Counted from the first letter of the stretch, positions 10,149 to 19,995 are shown. The stretch: DNA of 64,000 nucleotides from Vallitalea longa (GCF_027923465.1 NZ_BRLB01000023.1:1-64000), one strand, 5' to 3'. The notes: generated by a model from the letters alone, not told the origin. A program made the numbers and translations.

Positions 10149-10886
10149 ATGATAATACGTTTGTTCATATCATACATGCAGATCATGATATTATTTAGTA
10201 TACCTTATGCAGGAGGTTCAGCAACAATATATTATAAATGGAAGCAATATCTTCATTCATCAATTGAATTGAAGCCAGTAGAGTTAAAAGGTAGAGGTAA
10301 AAGATTTGACGAAGAACTATATTATACTTTTGACGAAGCAGTAAATGATATCTTGTTTAACATCAAAGATATGATATCAGATAGTAGTTGTGATTATGCT
10401 ATATATGGTCATAGTATGGGGAGTATTCTAGCATATGAACTTTACTATAGAATTTGTGAGATGGAAATTAAAAAGCCTAGACATTTGTTTTTTTCTGGAT
10501 ATCAGGCTCCCGATATAGTAGAGAAAAAAGAGGATATTCATGGATTAGCAGATGATGAATTTATAGAGAAGCTTATTGAAATGGGAGGGATGGAAGAAGA
10601 AGTAATAAGTAATAAAGAACTTATTTCAACATATCTTCCTATAATCAGAAATGACTTTAAGATCATAGAAGCTTATAAATATAAAGAAAAAAAAGAAAAA
10701 ATCGGATGTGACATTTCAATATTGTATGGGAAAGAAGATGATATTACTTTGGAGGAATTATTACAATGGAAAAATCATTCCACTGGTAAATTTAGAATGT
10801 ATGATTTTGATGGTGATCATTTTTTTATCAATAATCATATAGAGGATATTACAACAATCATAAATAAAGAATTAGTATATAGGTAA
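10149..10886 (+). CDS. Type II thioesterase (GrsT/SrfAD-like)
   Basis: A 245-residue alpha/beta hydrolase with IPYAGGSA near the N-terminus, nucleophile elbow GHSMGS, an acidic residue in LYGKEDD and the catalytic His in DGDHFF. That is the layout of external thioesterases that remove misprimed acyl groups from NRPS carrier domains. The start ATG at 10149 is chosen because AAGGAAAGG lies just before it; this leaves about 12 extra residues before the conserved strand compared with the later ATGs. It is the fourth gene of the cluster, 59 bases after the UvrA-like gene. The NRPS ends in a reductase, so this thioesterase is more likely an editing enzyme than the releasing enzyme. Confidence 0.9.
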   Translation: MIIRLFISYMQIMILFSIPYAGGSATIYYKWKQYLHSSIELKPVELKGRGKRFDEELYYTFDEAVNDILFNIKDMISDSSCDYAIYGHSMGSILAYELYYRICEMEIKKPRHLFFSGYQAPDIVEKKEDIHGLADDEFIEKLIEMGGMEEEVISNKELISTYLPIIRNDFKIIEAYKYKEKKEKIGCDISILYGKEDDITLEELLQWKNHSTGKFRMYDFDGDHFFINNHIEDITTIINKELVYR

Positions 10887-11090
10887 GTGTAAACCCTAAA
10901 TCGCATAGAAATTTCTAAGTAATATATTTGAAAAGGGAATGATTTAGCCAGTGTATATTTGTCTCTCATTACATTTAGCTTTTAAAATATAATTAATAGT
11001 ATTTTAAATTCAATAATATAGTTATTAAGGATTTAGATGATTAAATTAAAAGTTAAGTAGAGCAATAGAGGATTTCGGAGGAAAATATAT

Positions 11091-11885
11091 ATGAGTAATT
11101 TAACAGACAATAAAGTTATAGATCTTGGTGGGCTAAGAATAGGTGATGATAAACATCCAATATTTATAGCTGGACCTTGTTCAGTAGAATCAGAAGAACA
11201 TATACTAAAAGCTGCTTTTTTTCTGAAAAAATTAGGCGTCCATGTGCTGAGAGGAGGTTGTTTCAAACCAAGAACCAGTCCTTATGATTTTCAGGGGTTA
11301 GGATTAGAAGGTATTAAATATTTGAAACAAGCTGGGGAAAAAGCAAAGCTACCTATTATAACAGAAGTTATGGAAGAAAAATACATAGATGTTGTAAGTG
11401 AATGCACAGATATCATTCAAATTGGCTCCAGAAATATGTATAATTATCCTTTACTTAAAGCTTTAGGGCACACCAAAAATCCCATTATGTTGAAAAGAGG
11501 ATTAAGTGCAACAGTGAAAGAATGGATAATGGCGGCAGAATATATAGCAATGGGAGGGAATGATAAGATTATCATGTGTGAGAGAGGCATAAGAACATTT
11601 AATGATTATACTAGAAATACCTTGGATTTAGCTGCTGTAAGTATAATAAAAAGAGAAACAGGCCGTCCTGTCATAGTGGATCCTAGTCATGGGACAGGCC
11701 GAAGAGAACTTGTAGGACCTATGTCAAAAGCTGCTTTAGCATGTGGAGCTAGCGGGTTAATGATTGAAGTACATGAAGAACCTGCTCATGCACTTAGTGA
11801 TGGCAATCAATCTCTGGATTTTCCACAGTTTGAAAAACTTATAATGGAGTTAAGATCTATAGTAAATGAGCCAAAAGCAATGTAA
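11091..11885 (+). CDS. aroF: 3-deoxy-7-phosphoheptulonate (DAHP) synthase, type I beta, catalytic domain only
   Basis: A 264-residue enzyme that condenses phosphoenolpyruvate with erythrose 4-phosphate, the first step of the shikimate pathway. Recognised by AGPCSVES, RGGCFKPRTSPY, IGSRNM, KRG, and VDPSHGTGRRE. It has only the catalytic barrel, with no N-terminal ACT domain and no chorismate mutase domain, so it should not be feedback-inhibited through such a domain. The start follows GGAGG. It closes the cluster, 204 bases after the thioesterase and 75 before a strong terminator. The other shikimate genes seen here (aroE, aroK, aroQ) are 17 kb away. By inference this copy supplies chorismate for an aromatic building block of the peptide; it could also be the cell's general DAHP synthase. 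Confidence 0.95.
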   Translation: MSNLTDNKVIDLGGLRIGDDKHPIFIAGPCSVESEEHILKAAFFLKKLGVHVLRGGCFKPRTSPYDFQGLGLEGIKYLKQAGEKAKLPIITEVMEEKYIDVVSECTDIIQIGSRNMYNYPLLKALGHTKNPIMLKRGLSATVKEWIMAAEYIAMGGNDKIIMCERGIRTFNDYTRNTLDLAAVSIIKRETGRPVIVDPSHGTGRRELVGPMSKAALACGASGLMIEVHEEPAHALSDGNQSLDFPQFEKLIMELRSIVNEPKAM

Positions 11886-11960
11886 ATAAAGATTTTATTT
11901 AGAGGAAAACAGAAAGATTAATCGTTAGAAAGTGTTTAAGAAAATATTGATAGCAGCTGT

Positions 11961-12011
11961 AGCCAGTGTATGATAATAATATGTTTATTATCATATACAC
12001 TGGCTAGATTT
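11961..12011 (+). terminator. Strong intrinsic terminator closing the NRPS cluster
   Basis: The arms AGCCAGTGTATGATAATAA (11961-11979) and the complementary 3' arm ending at 12005 form a stem of about 19 base pairs with a two-base bulge and a very short loop. TTTTT follows within five bases. It lies 75 bases after the DAHP synthase stop codon. Confidence 0.8.
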
Positions 12012-12183
12012 TTGTTCATGTGAACTAAAAACTATATGGAATATAAGAATTTATCTATATAAGTTAATAGCAGAATTGGATTTTCAATGTATAAATTATA
12101 TTCATACTAACTCAATGCAAAAATTCTAATAATTTAATATCAGGAATAATATGTTAATTCAAGTTTTAACTCATTATTATATC

Positions 12184-12212
12184 TTGACTATATATAGAAT
12201 TAATAATAAAAT
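12184..12212 (+). promoter_or_regulatory. Putative sigma-A promoter for the flotillin cassette
   Basis: TTGACT and TAAAAT separated by 17 bases, lying after the preceding terminator and before the three-gene cassette. The background is AT-rich, so chance matches are possible. Confidence 0.45.
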
Positions 12213-12305
12213 TACATGTATAATATATATTATTAGTGTTTGATTCTACACGTACATATTATTAAATATTTCAAATTGAGCATGTGTTGTTAAAAATTAA
12301 AAGAT

Positions 12306-12959
12306 TTGGTAAACATTACAAATCCTGAATGTAAGGGGGTTGTTACAACGGAGTTACTAAAAAATGCTGTTACGGGAGTAAATATTATACCTACAGCTTT
12401 ATTAGGACTGATATTATTGTATTGGATTACAGTTATTATTGGTGCCTTCGATTTTGATTTTTTAGATATTGACATGGACATAGGTGCTGATAATTCAGGT
12501 CCATTCTATGCAATCTTAGCTTTCTTAAATGTAGGAGAATTACCTTTTATGTTAATACTTAGCATATTCATACTAAATTTTTGGATTTTATCAATGTTAA
12601 TGTATTATTTACCCTTCGTTGCTGTAGGAGGTCTGTTAAATGGAATATTATTGATACCTGCCATGATAATTAGTATATTCATAACTAAATACGAAACCAT
12701 TCCACTAAAAGGTATATTCAAGTATAGTAATATGCAAGATAACAGAAACGATCAAGTAACCACACAACTGTGCATATTGATGTGCGATGTTAAAGATGGA
12801 CGTCTAGGTCAAGCAAAAATTAAAAGAGATGGTGCTTCAATAGTAATTAATGTCAAATCCGAGTATGATGAAGAAACATTTAATAAGGATGAGACTGCAT
12901 TCGTCAACAGAAAAGACACACATAAAGATATATATTACATTGTCAAGTTAGATATATAA
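12306..12959 (+). CDS. YqiJ-like OB-fold membrane protein (NfeD-related)
   Basis: A 217-residue protein with two or three hydrophobic segments (about residues 27-45, 75-95 and 100-125), then a soluble C-terminal domain of about 70 residues with a beta pattern, as in the OB fold of YqiJ/NfeD proteins. The segment LNVGELPFMLILS corresponds to LNIGRLPALVVL in E. coli YqiJ, and the acidic FDFDFLDIDMDI stretch sits at the same place as the charged loop there. The start is probably the TTG at 12306, because no ATG or GTG lies in frame nearby and its ribosome binding site is poor; this start is uncertain. The gene precedes a flotillin, matching the yqiJ-yqiK pairing. These proteins act with flotillins in membrane microdomains. 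Confidence 0.75.
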   Translation: MVNITNPECKGVVTTELLKNAVTGVNIIPTALLGLILLYWITVIIGAFDFDFLDIDMDIGADNSGPFYAILAFLNVGELPFMLILSIFILNFWILSMLMYYLPFVAVGGLLNGILLIPAMIISIFITKYETIPLKGIFKYSNMQDNRNDQVTTQLCILMCDVKDGRLGQAKIKRDGASIVINVKSEYDEETFNKDETAFVNRKDTHKDIYYIVKLDI

Positions 12960-13039
12960 ATAATAAAATCTACATATTCTATTAAAAGAAATTCAGTTCC
13001 AACAATAAAATTATCTCAGTAAAAATAAGGAGTGTTAAA

Positions 13040-15064
13040 ATGGAATATTATTCAGTTCAAATTATATTAGTTACTATCGGAGTAGTAGTAATTGTTGTTG
13101 GTGGATTACTTGCACTTTTTTCAAGATTCTATCACAAGGTAGAGCAAGGAAAAGTTATAGTAAGAAATGGTGTTGGTGGTCCAATAGTATGTTTTGGTGG
13201 TATTTTTGTTGTGCCAATAGTCCATAGATATGAAATAATGGATATCGCAGTTAAAAGAGTAGAAATAGCCAGAGAAGGAAAAGATGGTTTGATTTGTAAA
13301 GACAATCTAAGAGCTGATATAAGAGTTGCCTTTTTTGTAAGAGTAAATCAAACACGAGAAGATGTATTGAAAGTTGCTCAATTATTAGGTTGCCAAAAAG
13401 CATCTGATCCTACCACTTTGATGGAATTTTTTGATGCCAAGTTCTCAGAAGCCCTAAAAACAGTTGGTAAAAAATTTGATTTTGTTCAATTATATACTGA
13501 AAGAGAAACATTCAAAAATGAAATACTCCAAATTATTGGGACAGATTTAAATGGTTATGTTATGGATGATGCTGCAATTGATTACTTAGAACAAACTGAT
13601 GTTGGTCTATTGAATGTTAATAATATCTTGGATTCAGAGGGTATCAAGAAAATAACTGAACTTACAGCAGAACAAAGAATCTTAGCTAATCAAATAGAAA
13701 GAGATAAACAGAAAACTATAAAACAACAGGATGTATCTGCAAGAGAAGCGATACTAGAACTTGAAAAACAAAATGCAGAAGCAGAAGCTAAACAAAAAAG
13801 AGAAATAGCGATCATTAATTCTAGAGAGATAGCAGAAGCAGAAAAAGTAGCTCAAGAAGAGAGATTCAAGTCAGAAATGGCTAGAGTCAAAACCGAAGAA
13901 GAGATAGAAGTTGCTGAACAAAATAAAGCAAGACAAGTTATTGTTGCTATGAAAGCAAAAGAAAGTACAGATGCCGTTGAAACTGAAAGAGTAGATAGAA
14001 AAAGATTACTAGAAAGAACAGAAAAAGAAAAGTTAGTTGAACTTGCAACTATAGAAAAAGAAAAAGAGGTAGAAGTTCAGAAAAAGGACATACAGTCAGT
14101 TATAAGAGAAAGAGTATCTGTTGAGAAAGATACTGTTGTTGAGGAAGAGAAGATAAAAGATACACGTGCTATAGCTGAAGCAGATCGTAATAAAACAGTA
14201 GCTATCAAAAAAGCAGAACAAGAATCAGAAAAGGATCTTATAATAAAAGTTAAGACAGCAGAAGCTTCAAAACAAGCTGCTGAGAGAACAGCAGAAAAAA
14301 CAATCATTGATGCTGATGCAAAACTTAAAGCATCTCAAAAAGAGGCAGAGTCCATAAAAGTAATTGTTGATGCTAAGGTACTTCAGGAATCTACTGGTGG
14401 TATAGCTGAAGCAAAAGTTATTGAAGCGAAAGCTTTAGCAGAAGCGAAAGGTGAAACTGCTAAGATTGACGTAAAAGAAAAAGAAGGAAATGTTGAAGCA
14501 GATATCTTGAAGAAAAAATATTTGGCTGAAGCAGAAGGTATTAAAGAAAAAGCAACTAGCATGAAAGCATTAGATGAAGTAGGAAAAGAACATGAAGAGT
14601 TCAAACTCAAATTAGAAAAAGAAAAAGAAATTGCACTTGCAGATATCAATATCCAAAAAGATATAGCGAGTTCTCAAGCGGCTGTTATTACAGAAGCTCT
14701 TAAATCAGCTAAAATTGATATTGTTGGTGGAGAAACTATGTTCTTCGATAAGATTATCGGTTCTATTACAAGAGGTAAATCTTATGACCGTTTAGTTGAT
14801 AATAGTGAGGTACTTAGTGATATAAAAGAAACATTCATAACAGGAGATCCAGATTACTTTAAGAAACAATTACAAGATTTAACAGGTAGATTTAACTTAA
14901 CATCTGAGGATTTAAAGAATCTATCAATAGCTGGAGCTGTTAATAAAATGATGAATAATGCCAACGGTGCAGATAAAACAATGTTAGGCAAACTATTAGA
15001 TACTGTAAATAAGGCAGGAGTTGCTGACTTACCAGCAAAAATGATAGAGACTACACGTAAATGA
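13040..15064 (+). CDS. Flotillin-family (SPFH/band 7, YqiK-like) membrane scaffold protein
   Basis: A 674-residue protein. It has one N-terminal membrane segment (about residues 8-27), then an SPFH/band 7 domain (about 35-200, with VEQGKVIVRNGVGGP), then a very long charged alanine/glutamate/lysine-rich coiled coil (about 215-560, with repeated AEA-type flotillin motifs), and a globular C-terminal tail. The start follows AAGGAG. Flotillins oligomerise on the inner face of the membrane and organise microdomains. The gene is 80 bases after the YqiJ-like gene and 5 bases before the giant ATPase, indicating one transcript. The coiled coil is of normal length for the YqiK branch. Confidence 0.92.
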   Translation: MEYYSVQIILVTIGVVVIVVGGLLALFSRFYHKVEQGKVIVRNGVGGPIVCFGGIFVVPIVHRYEIMDIAVKRVEIAREGKDGLICKDNLRADIRVAFFVRVNQTREDVLKVAQLLGCQKASDPTTLMEFFDAKFSEALKTVGKKFDFVQLYTERETFKNEILQIIGTDLNGYVMDDAAIDYLEQTDVGLLNVNNILDSEGIKKITELTAEQRILANQIERDKQKTIKQQDVSAREAILELEKQNAEAEAKQKREIAIINSREIAEAEKVAQEERFKSEMARVKTEEEIEVAEQNKARQVIVAMKAKESTDAVETERVDRKRLLERTEKEKLVELATIEKEKEVEVQKKDIQSVIRERVSVEKDTVVEEEKIKDTRAIAEADRNKTVAIKKAEQESEKDLIIKVKTAEASKQAAERTAEKTIIDADAKLKASQKEAESIKVIVDAKVLQESTGGIAEAKVIEAKALAEAKGETAKIDVKEKEGNVEADILKKKYLAEAEGIKEKATSMKALDEVGKEHEEFKLKLEKEKEIALADINIQKDIASSQAAVITEALKSAKIDIVGGETMFFDKIIGSITRGKSYDRLVDNSEVLSDIKETFITGDPDYFKKQLQDLTGRFNLTSEDLKNLSIAGAVNKMMNNANGADKTMLGKLLDTVNKAGVADLPAKMIETTRK

Positions 15065-15069
15065 GGTAG

Positions 15070-18000
15070 ATGATATTGGATGTTAAAGATAATAAAGATA
15101 TAAAAACTAAAAATAGTAATAACGATATGGAAAATGGTACATATGAAGTTATTAAGAACAGGCTTATCAAACAAGGAACTGATTTGCAAGAACGTGTTCA
15201 CAAACTAAATTCCATTAGAAAAGAAGTTTTTGGTTCTATTGAAACTAAACTTCTTGGAAGTGAGCGTATTATAACTGAGAATAATTGTATACCAAGAGAT
15301 ATGGCACCAGTGGATGACTATTTTATCTTTGGTTACAATGTTCATATAGGTTTAAAATCCAAGGTTGAACTTAGCGATGTATTTTCTATTTATCAATATA
15401 AAGACCGTACATTCCAGAAGCAGACTCTTGATTTAATAGTTAATGACCAGTTCCTGAGAGATTTTGATGAACTCTACAAGTATTATAAGAATACATTTTT
15501 TGCTAAGTTTACTATAATAGAACCTTACTTCTATATGATTTTTCAGACCGGTAAAAATGCTACAGATATCAAAGTATTCAAATGGCTGATAGAAGATGGC
15601 AAGTTAACATATGTAGATTGTAGAAGTGACCATGAAGTTAGGTTTGTAGGTAAAAACGATTTTAAGTTTATTAAGGCCACCAGAGATGACCAAAGAACAG
15701 GTATACATCCACATGTCTCCATTCTTGATAAAGTCTTTGTTGAAACTATAGATGGAGACTTGACAATAAAAGTAGAAGATAATACAGAAACAGGTAAAGG
15801 GATATATTCAGAAGATGTTGAGGATAAGGACCAGAATCTTGATGATGCTGAAATATTTTATGCTAATCTAGATCAGATAATAGTACTTAAGATTAAGCCA
15901 TACAAGGAGAATGATTATAGGTACTTCATATTCAACAATAAGTTGAAAAATGTTGTAAGAATCGATTCCATCAAAGATACATGCATGCTCCTTCCTGGGA
16001 ATCATGGACTTATATTTCCTCAGGGTTATTATCTACAGAACGGTGAATATAAAGTATTTGATGTACCAGCTGACAATTTAGTTTTTGACCAGATGATCAG
16101 TTCATCCAATGGAGAAGATTATCAGTATATCTTCTATAACATTGATAGTGGTATATATTTAGTATATTCATATAACATAATTGAGCAGACAATAGATACA
16201 CCGATTGTTTGTAGCGGATACTCACATTTTAATAATGGTGAGATGATAGTCTTCAAAAACGAAGATGAGCCAAGAAAAAATCATATGATACAGATATGGC
16301 AAACACCTTATGTTGGTAAAAATTACGTAGCTGAGAGTAAAAATGATTCTATCTTATTCAATATAGGTAATAAAGATATCGTTAACTGTATGGCTGAATG
16401 TAAGATAGTATATAAACTTATTCAAAAAGGTGAGAGTTATCAGAGTATATATTTTGATATAGTAAAAGAATCGGAACAAATAATAGATTCTTATTTCTGG
16501 CTTGATAAAGAAGAGGTATATAACTTAAAAGAAGTACTTATATCTATAAAAGAGACATCAACTTTTGCTATTGGTGAATTCGAAAAAGTAGTGAGAATCA
16601 AAAAGTCTACGAAAAAGCAAATAAGTAATGTTGCAGATGAATCAGAAGGACTTCTCAAAAAACTTGAATATGGTACATTTGATAGTATTGATGAATATGT
16701 GAAGGTATTAGCTGATATACGAAATCTTCGTGGTAAGATTGTTTCGCTAAGGGACTTGAGATATACAGATATACCATTTGTTGATGCATTAGATGTAAAG
16801 GTTAGAGAAAAGAATGAAGAGTTCTCTAAAAAGTGTGTAGAGTTCATAATTCAACCTGAAGGTCTTAAACCTTATGCTGATAAAGTAAGAGAATTACAAG
16901 ATGGTGTTGACAAGGTCAATAAGTCAAAAGAAGGAAAAGAACTCTCCAAAAAAATAGATGGAACATGTACGGAACTGGAACTTTTGATAGATATCGTAAG
17001 TAATTTTAAGATTGAAGATCCTACAATGACTACAGAAATTATTGACAAAATATCATCGTTGTTTTCACTAATAAACAATGCTAAGGCAAGATTAAAAACT
17101 AGGGTGGAGCAATTTACTAAAAGTGAAATGACTACTCAGTTTAATTCACAAATGAAATTACTTAGTCAAGCTGTAGTTAATTATCTAGATGTTTCTGATA
17201 CAGTAGAAAAATGCGATCAATATCTCAATAAAGTTATGGTCCAGATACAAGAATTAGAAGGTAAATTTGCTGAATTTGATGACTATATAGATAAGCTGGG
17301 AGAAAAACGAGAAGAATTATATACTGCTTTCGAGAGTAAGAAGCAGGCATTGATAGATAAGTTGAATAAACGTATCCTCGGATTAGTTAACTCTTCAGAG
17401 CGTATCATAAAGGGAATAACTAACAGACTTAATGGTTATGATTCAGTTGAAAAAATTAATGGATATCTTGCAACTGACATTATGGCTGAGAAAGTTAGAG
17501 ATATCATTTCTCAGTTAAGAGAATTAGGAGACAATGTCAAGGCTGATGAAATTAGTTCAAGATTGAAAAAGCTAAAAGAAGATGCTATTCGTCAATTAAA
17601 AGATAAAGAAGAACTCTATGTTAATGGTGAAAATGTCATTAAATTAGGTAGACATCAGTTTTCAGTCAACACGAAAGCGATTGATTTATCTATTGTGCAA
17701 AAAGATGATGAATTATATTATCATATAACTGGTACGGATTTCTGGGATAAAGTAGTTCATGAAGATATTAGCAAATATGAACATGTATTTTCACAGAGTA
17801 TTGTATCAGAAAGTAGAGATGTATATAGAGGCGAATACCTTGCTTATTTGGTATTTAATGCAGCAAATACCAAACAGTATGAAAGTTTGGATGCTCTATA
17901 TTCTAAGTCTGAAATTCAGTTGGTGGAAATTGTTCAAAAGTATATGGAACCAAGATATCAAGAAGGCTATACTAAAGGGGTACATGATAGCGATGCAGCT

Positions 18001-19995
18001 AAGATATTAAAAGCATTACTTGAACTTAATCAGAATATAGATTTATTGATATATAGTAGTAGGGTTAGGGCATTAGCTAGATTATTCTGGAATCGATTGA
18101 TTGATGCTGATACGAAAAAATTATTGACTTCCAGGTTGAGTGAATTGGCTAAGGTCAGTGAATACTTTAATACAGCACCTAATTTGGAGAATTATATACC
18201 TTATATAGTAGAAAAACTTGAAAACACCTATAAAGATATTGCTTTATTTGATAACAAGAATATTCCTGATGCAGCAGAATATCTATGTAAAGAAATTATG
18301 AAAAATAAAGATTTCGTTGTCAGTAGAGAAGCTAAAAAGATGTACGATGGTTTTATTAGCTATTTGAGAGATAAAAATGCTCTTGAAATTTTTGAACTAT
18401 CTATTAAAAATAGCAAAAATGACATTGAAGGCCTTTTCTATCTGATTAAAGAATGGGTTAATGCTTATGGAATAGGAACTAATGTTTTTGATGGTTTAGA
18501 GGAGGATGAACTAGTAGGTTTACTTGATGAGGTAATTGTCTTGTTAATGGAGAATGACAGAAACTTAGGCAGAGTCATTAATGTGGATTCTAAGATAACT
18601 ATAACTGAATTAGTTGGTAGCCATTATATGATTAATGAAGGAACTTACAAATTAGACTATACCAAGTTCATGGATAAATTGAATTACTATAGCGAAGTTA
18701 CAGTTAATGACTATATCAAATTTCAAGATATTAAGAAAGAACTTATCAAGGAGTTCAAAAAAGAACTTAATCTTGATGAATTCAAACCAAAAGTTCTTTC
18801 ATCATTTGTTAGGAATAAGCTTATTGACAAAGTATATTTACCTCTTATCGGAGATAATCTTGCTAAACAGATTGGTGTTATTGGAGAAAATAAGAGGACT
18901 GACTTGATGGGAATGCTATTGTTAGTTTCTCCACCAGGCTATGGTAAAACTACTTTAATGGAGTATATAGCAAGTAGACTTGGTATTATACTCGTTAAAG
19001 TTAATGGCCCTTCTCTTGGTAACGATGTAACATCATTAGATCCAGGAAAAGCGAGTAATACTAGTGCCAGAGATGAACTTAGAAAACTTAATCTTGCACT
19101 TAAGATGGGAAATAACGTCATGATATATGTTGATGATATACAGCACTGTAATCCAGAATTCTTACAGAAATTCATTTCTTTATGTGATGGACAGAGGAAG
19201 ATCGAGGGAGTATATAATGGTGTCGGTCAAACATATGATCTAAGAGGTAAGAAAGTAGCTGTAGTAATGGCTGGTAATCCTTATACTGAGAGTGGTGAAA
19301 AATTCAAGATCCCTGATATGCTTTCCAACAGAGCAGACGTATATAATCTTGGAGATATGCTTAGGGAAAATGAAGAAGCCTTCAAGCTAAGTTATATTGA
19401 AAATAGCTTAACTTCTAATCCAGTGCTTAGTAAGCTCGCAAGTAGGAGTCAGAAGGATATATATGGTCTTATTGAAATGGCTAATGGAGCTGAAAGAGAA
19501 AATGTTAACCTTGAAAACAATTATTCAATAGATGAACTTAATGAGTATACCAGTGTCATAGAAAAACTATTTAGAGTAAGAGATGTAGTTCTAAAAGTGA
19601 ACATGGAGTATATTTATTCTGCAGCTATGGCTGATGAATATAGAAATGAACCACCTTTCAAACTTCAAGGTTCTTATAGGAACATGAATAAAATAGCGGA
19701 AAAGATAGTTCCTATAATGAACGATGAAGAATTGAATCATCAAATACTAGCAAGTTATGAAAATGATTCCCAGACTCTAACATCTGATGCGGAATCTAAT
19801 ATGCTTAAGTGGAAAGAAATTGCTGGTTGCTTAAGTAGTGAAGAACAGAAACGGCTTGATGAAATCAAATCCATATTCATCAAGAACAAGATGATAAAAG
19901 GTGATGACAAGTTAGGTCAAGCTGTAAGCGTTTTAAGTAATCTTACTGACAACATAGAAATGATCAAAGATATTCTATCTAGAAAGAATAAATAG
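15070..19995 (+). CDS. Giant AAA+ ATPase of the 'DNA repair ATPase' (DUF3686-type) family
   Basis: 1641 residues, one of the longest genes in the window. The N-terminal 500 or so residues are beta-rich and repetitive. The middle, about residues 510-860, is helical and probably coiled coil. The C-terminal part is one AAA+ module: Walker A PPGYGKTT (about residue 1288), Walker B VMIYVDD (about 1350), a sensor-like AGNPYTESGE (about 1400) and an SNRADV arginine-finger candidate (about 1418). The start ATG follows GAGGT at 5 bases after the flotillin stop codon, implying coupled translation. Database proteins of this type are named DNA repair ATPase, but I know of no biochemical proof of that name. 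Close linkage to a flotillin and an OB-fold membrane protein argues for a membrane-associated remodelling complex. Confidence 0.85.
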   Translation: MILDVKDNKDIKTKNSNNDMENGTYEVIKNRLIKQGTDLQERVHKLNSIRKEVFGSIETKLLGSERIITENNCIPRDMAPVDDYFIFGYNVHIGLKSKVELSDVFSIYQYKDRTFQKQTLDLIVNDQFLRDFDELYKYYKNTFFAKFTIIEPYFYMIFQTGKNATDIKVFKWLIEDGKLTYVDCRSDHEVRFVGKNDFKFIKATRDDQRTGIHPHVSILDKVFVETIDGDLTIKVEDNTETGKGIYSEDVEDKDQNLDDAEIFYANLDQIIVLKIKPYKENDYRYFIFNNKLKNVVRIDSIKDTCMLLPGNHGLIFPQGYYLQNGEYKVFDVPADNLVFDQMISSSNGEDYQYIFYNIDSGIYLVYSYNIIEQTIDTPIVCSGYSHFNNGEMIVFKNEDEPRKNHMIQIWQTPYVGKNYVAESKNDSILFNIGNKDIVNCMAECKIVYKLIQKGESYQSIYFDIVKESEQIIDSYFWLDKEEVYNLKEVLISIKETSTFAIGEFEKVVRIKKSTKKQISNVADESEGLLKKLEYGTFDSIDEYVKVLADIRNLRGKIVSLRDLRYTDIPFVDALDVKVREKNEEFSKKCVEFIIQPEGLKPYADKVRELQDGVDKVNKSKEGKELSKKIDGTCTELELLIDIVSNFKIEDPTMTTEIIDKISSLFSLINNAKARLKTRVEQFTKSEMTTQFNSQMKLLSQAVVNYLDVSDTVEKCDQYLNKVMVQIQELEGKFAEFDDYIDKLGEKREELYTAFESKKQALIDKLNKRILGLVNSSERIIKGITNRLNGYDSVEKINGYLATDIMAEKVRDIISQLRELGDNVKADEISSRLKKLKEDAIRQLKDKEELYVNGENVIKLGRHQFSVNTKAIDLSIVQKDDELYYHITGTDFWDKVVHEDISKYEHVFSQSIVSESRDVYRGEYLAYLVFNAANTKQYESLDALYSKSEIQLVEIVQKYMEPRYQEGYTKGVHDSDAAKILKALLELNQNIDLLIYSSRVRALARLFWNRLIDADTKKLLTSRLSELAKVSEYFNTAPNLENYIPYIVEKLENTYKDIALFDNKNIPDAAEYLCKEIMKNKDFVVSREAKKMYDGFISYLRDKNALEIFELSIKNSKNDIEGLFYLIKEWVNAYGIGTNVFDGLEEDELVGLLDEVIVLLMENDRNLGRVINVDSKITITELVGSHYMINEGTYKLDYTKFMDKLNYYSEVTVNDYIKFQDIKKELIKEFKKELNLDEFKPKVLSSFVRNKLIDKVYLPLIGDNLAKQIGVIGENKRTDLMGMLLLVSPPGYGKTTLMEYIASRLGIILVKVNGPSLGNDVTSLDPGKASNTSARDELRKLNLALKMGNNVMIYVDDIQHCNPEFLQKFISLCDGQRKIEGVYNGVGQTYDLRGKKVAVVMAGNPYTESGEKFKIPDMLSNRADVYNLGDMLRENEEAFKLSYIENSLTSNPVLSKLASRSQKDIYGLIEMANGAERENVNLENNYSIDELNEYTSVIEKLFRVRDVVLKVNMEYIYSAAMADEYRNEPPFKLQGSYRNMNKIAEKIVPIMNDEELNHQILASYENDSQTLTSDAESNMLKWKEIAGCLSSEEQKRLDEIKSIFIKNKMIKGDDKLGQAVSVLSNLTDNIEMIKDILSRKNK

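Larger units (their letters stand above)
11886..12305. other. Intergenic stretch between NRPS cluster and flotillin cassette
   Basis: 420 bases without a gene. The first part carries the terminator at 11961-12011. The rest is very AT-rich; the only other signal I can support is a promoter-like pair TTGACT (12184-12189) and TAAAAT (12207-12212), 17 bases apart, about 95 bases before the first gene of the next operon. Confidence 0.6.

Noticed and set aside
14077-14649. - strand frames inside the flotillin gene
   Set aside because: Serine/alanine-rich antisense shadows of the repetitive coiled coil.
17759-18907. Short + strand frames within the giant ATPase gene
   Set aside because: Out-of-frame shadows, with no binding sites and no recognisable content.
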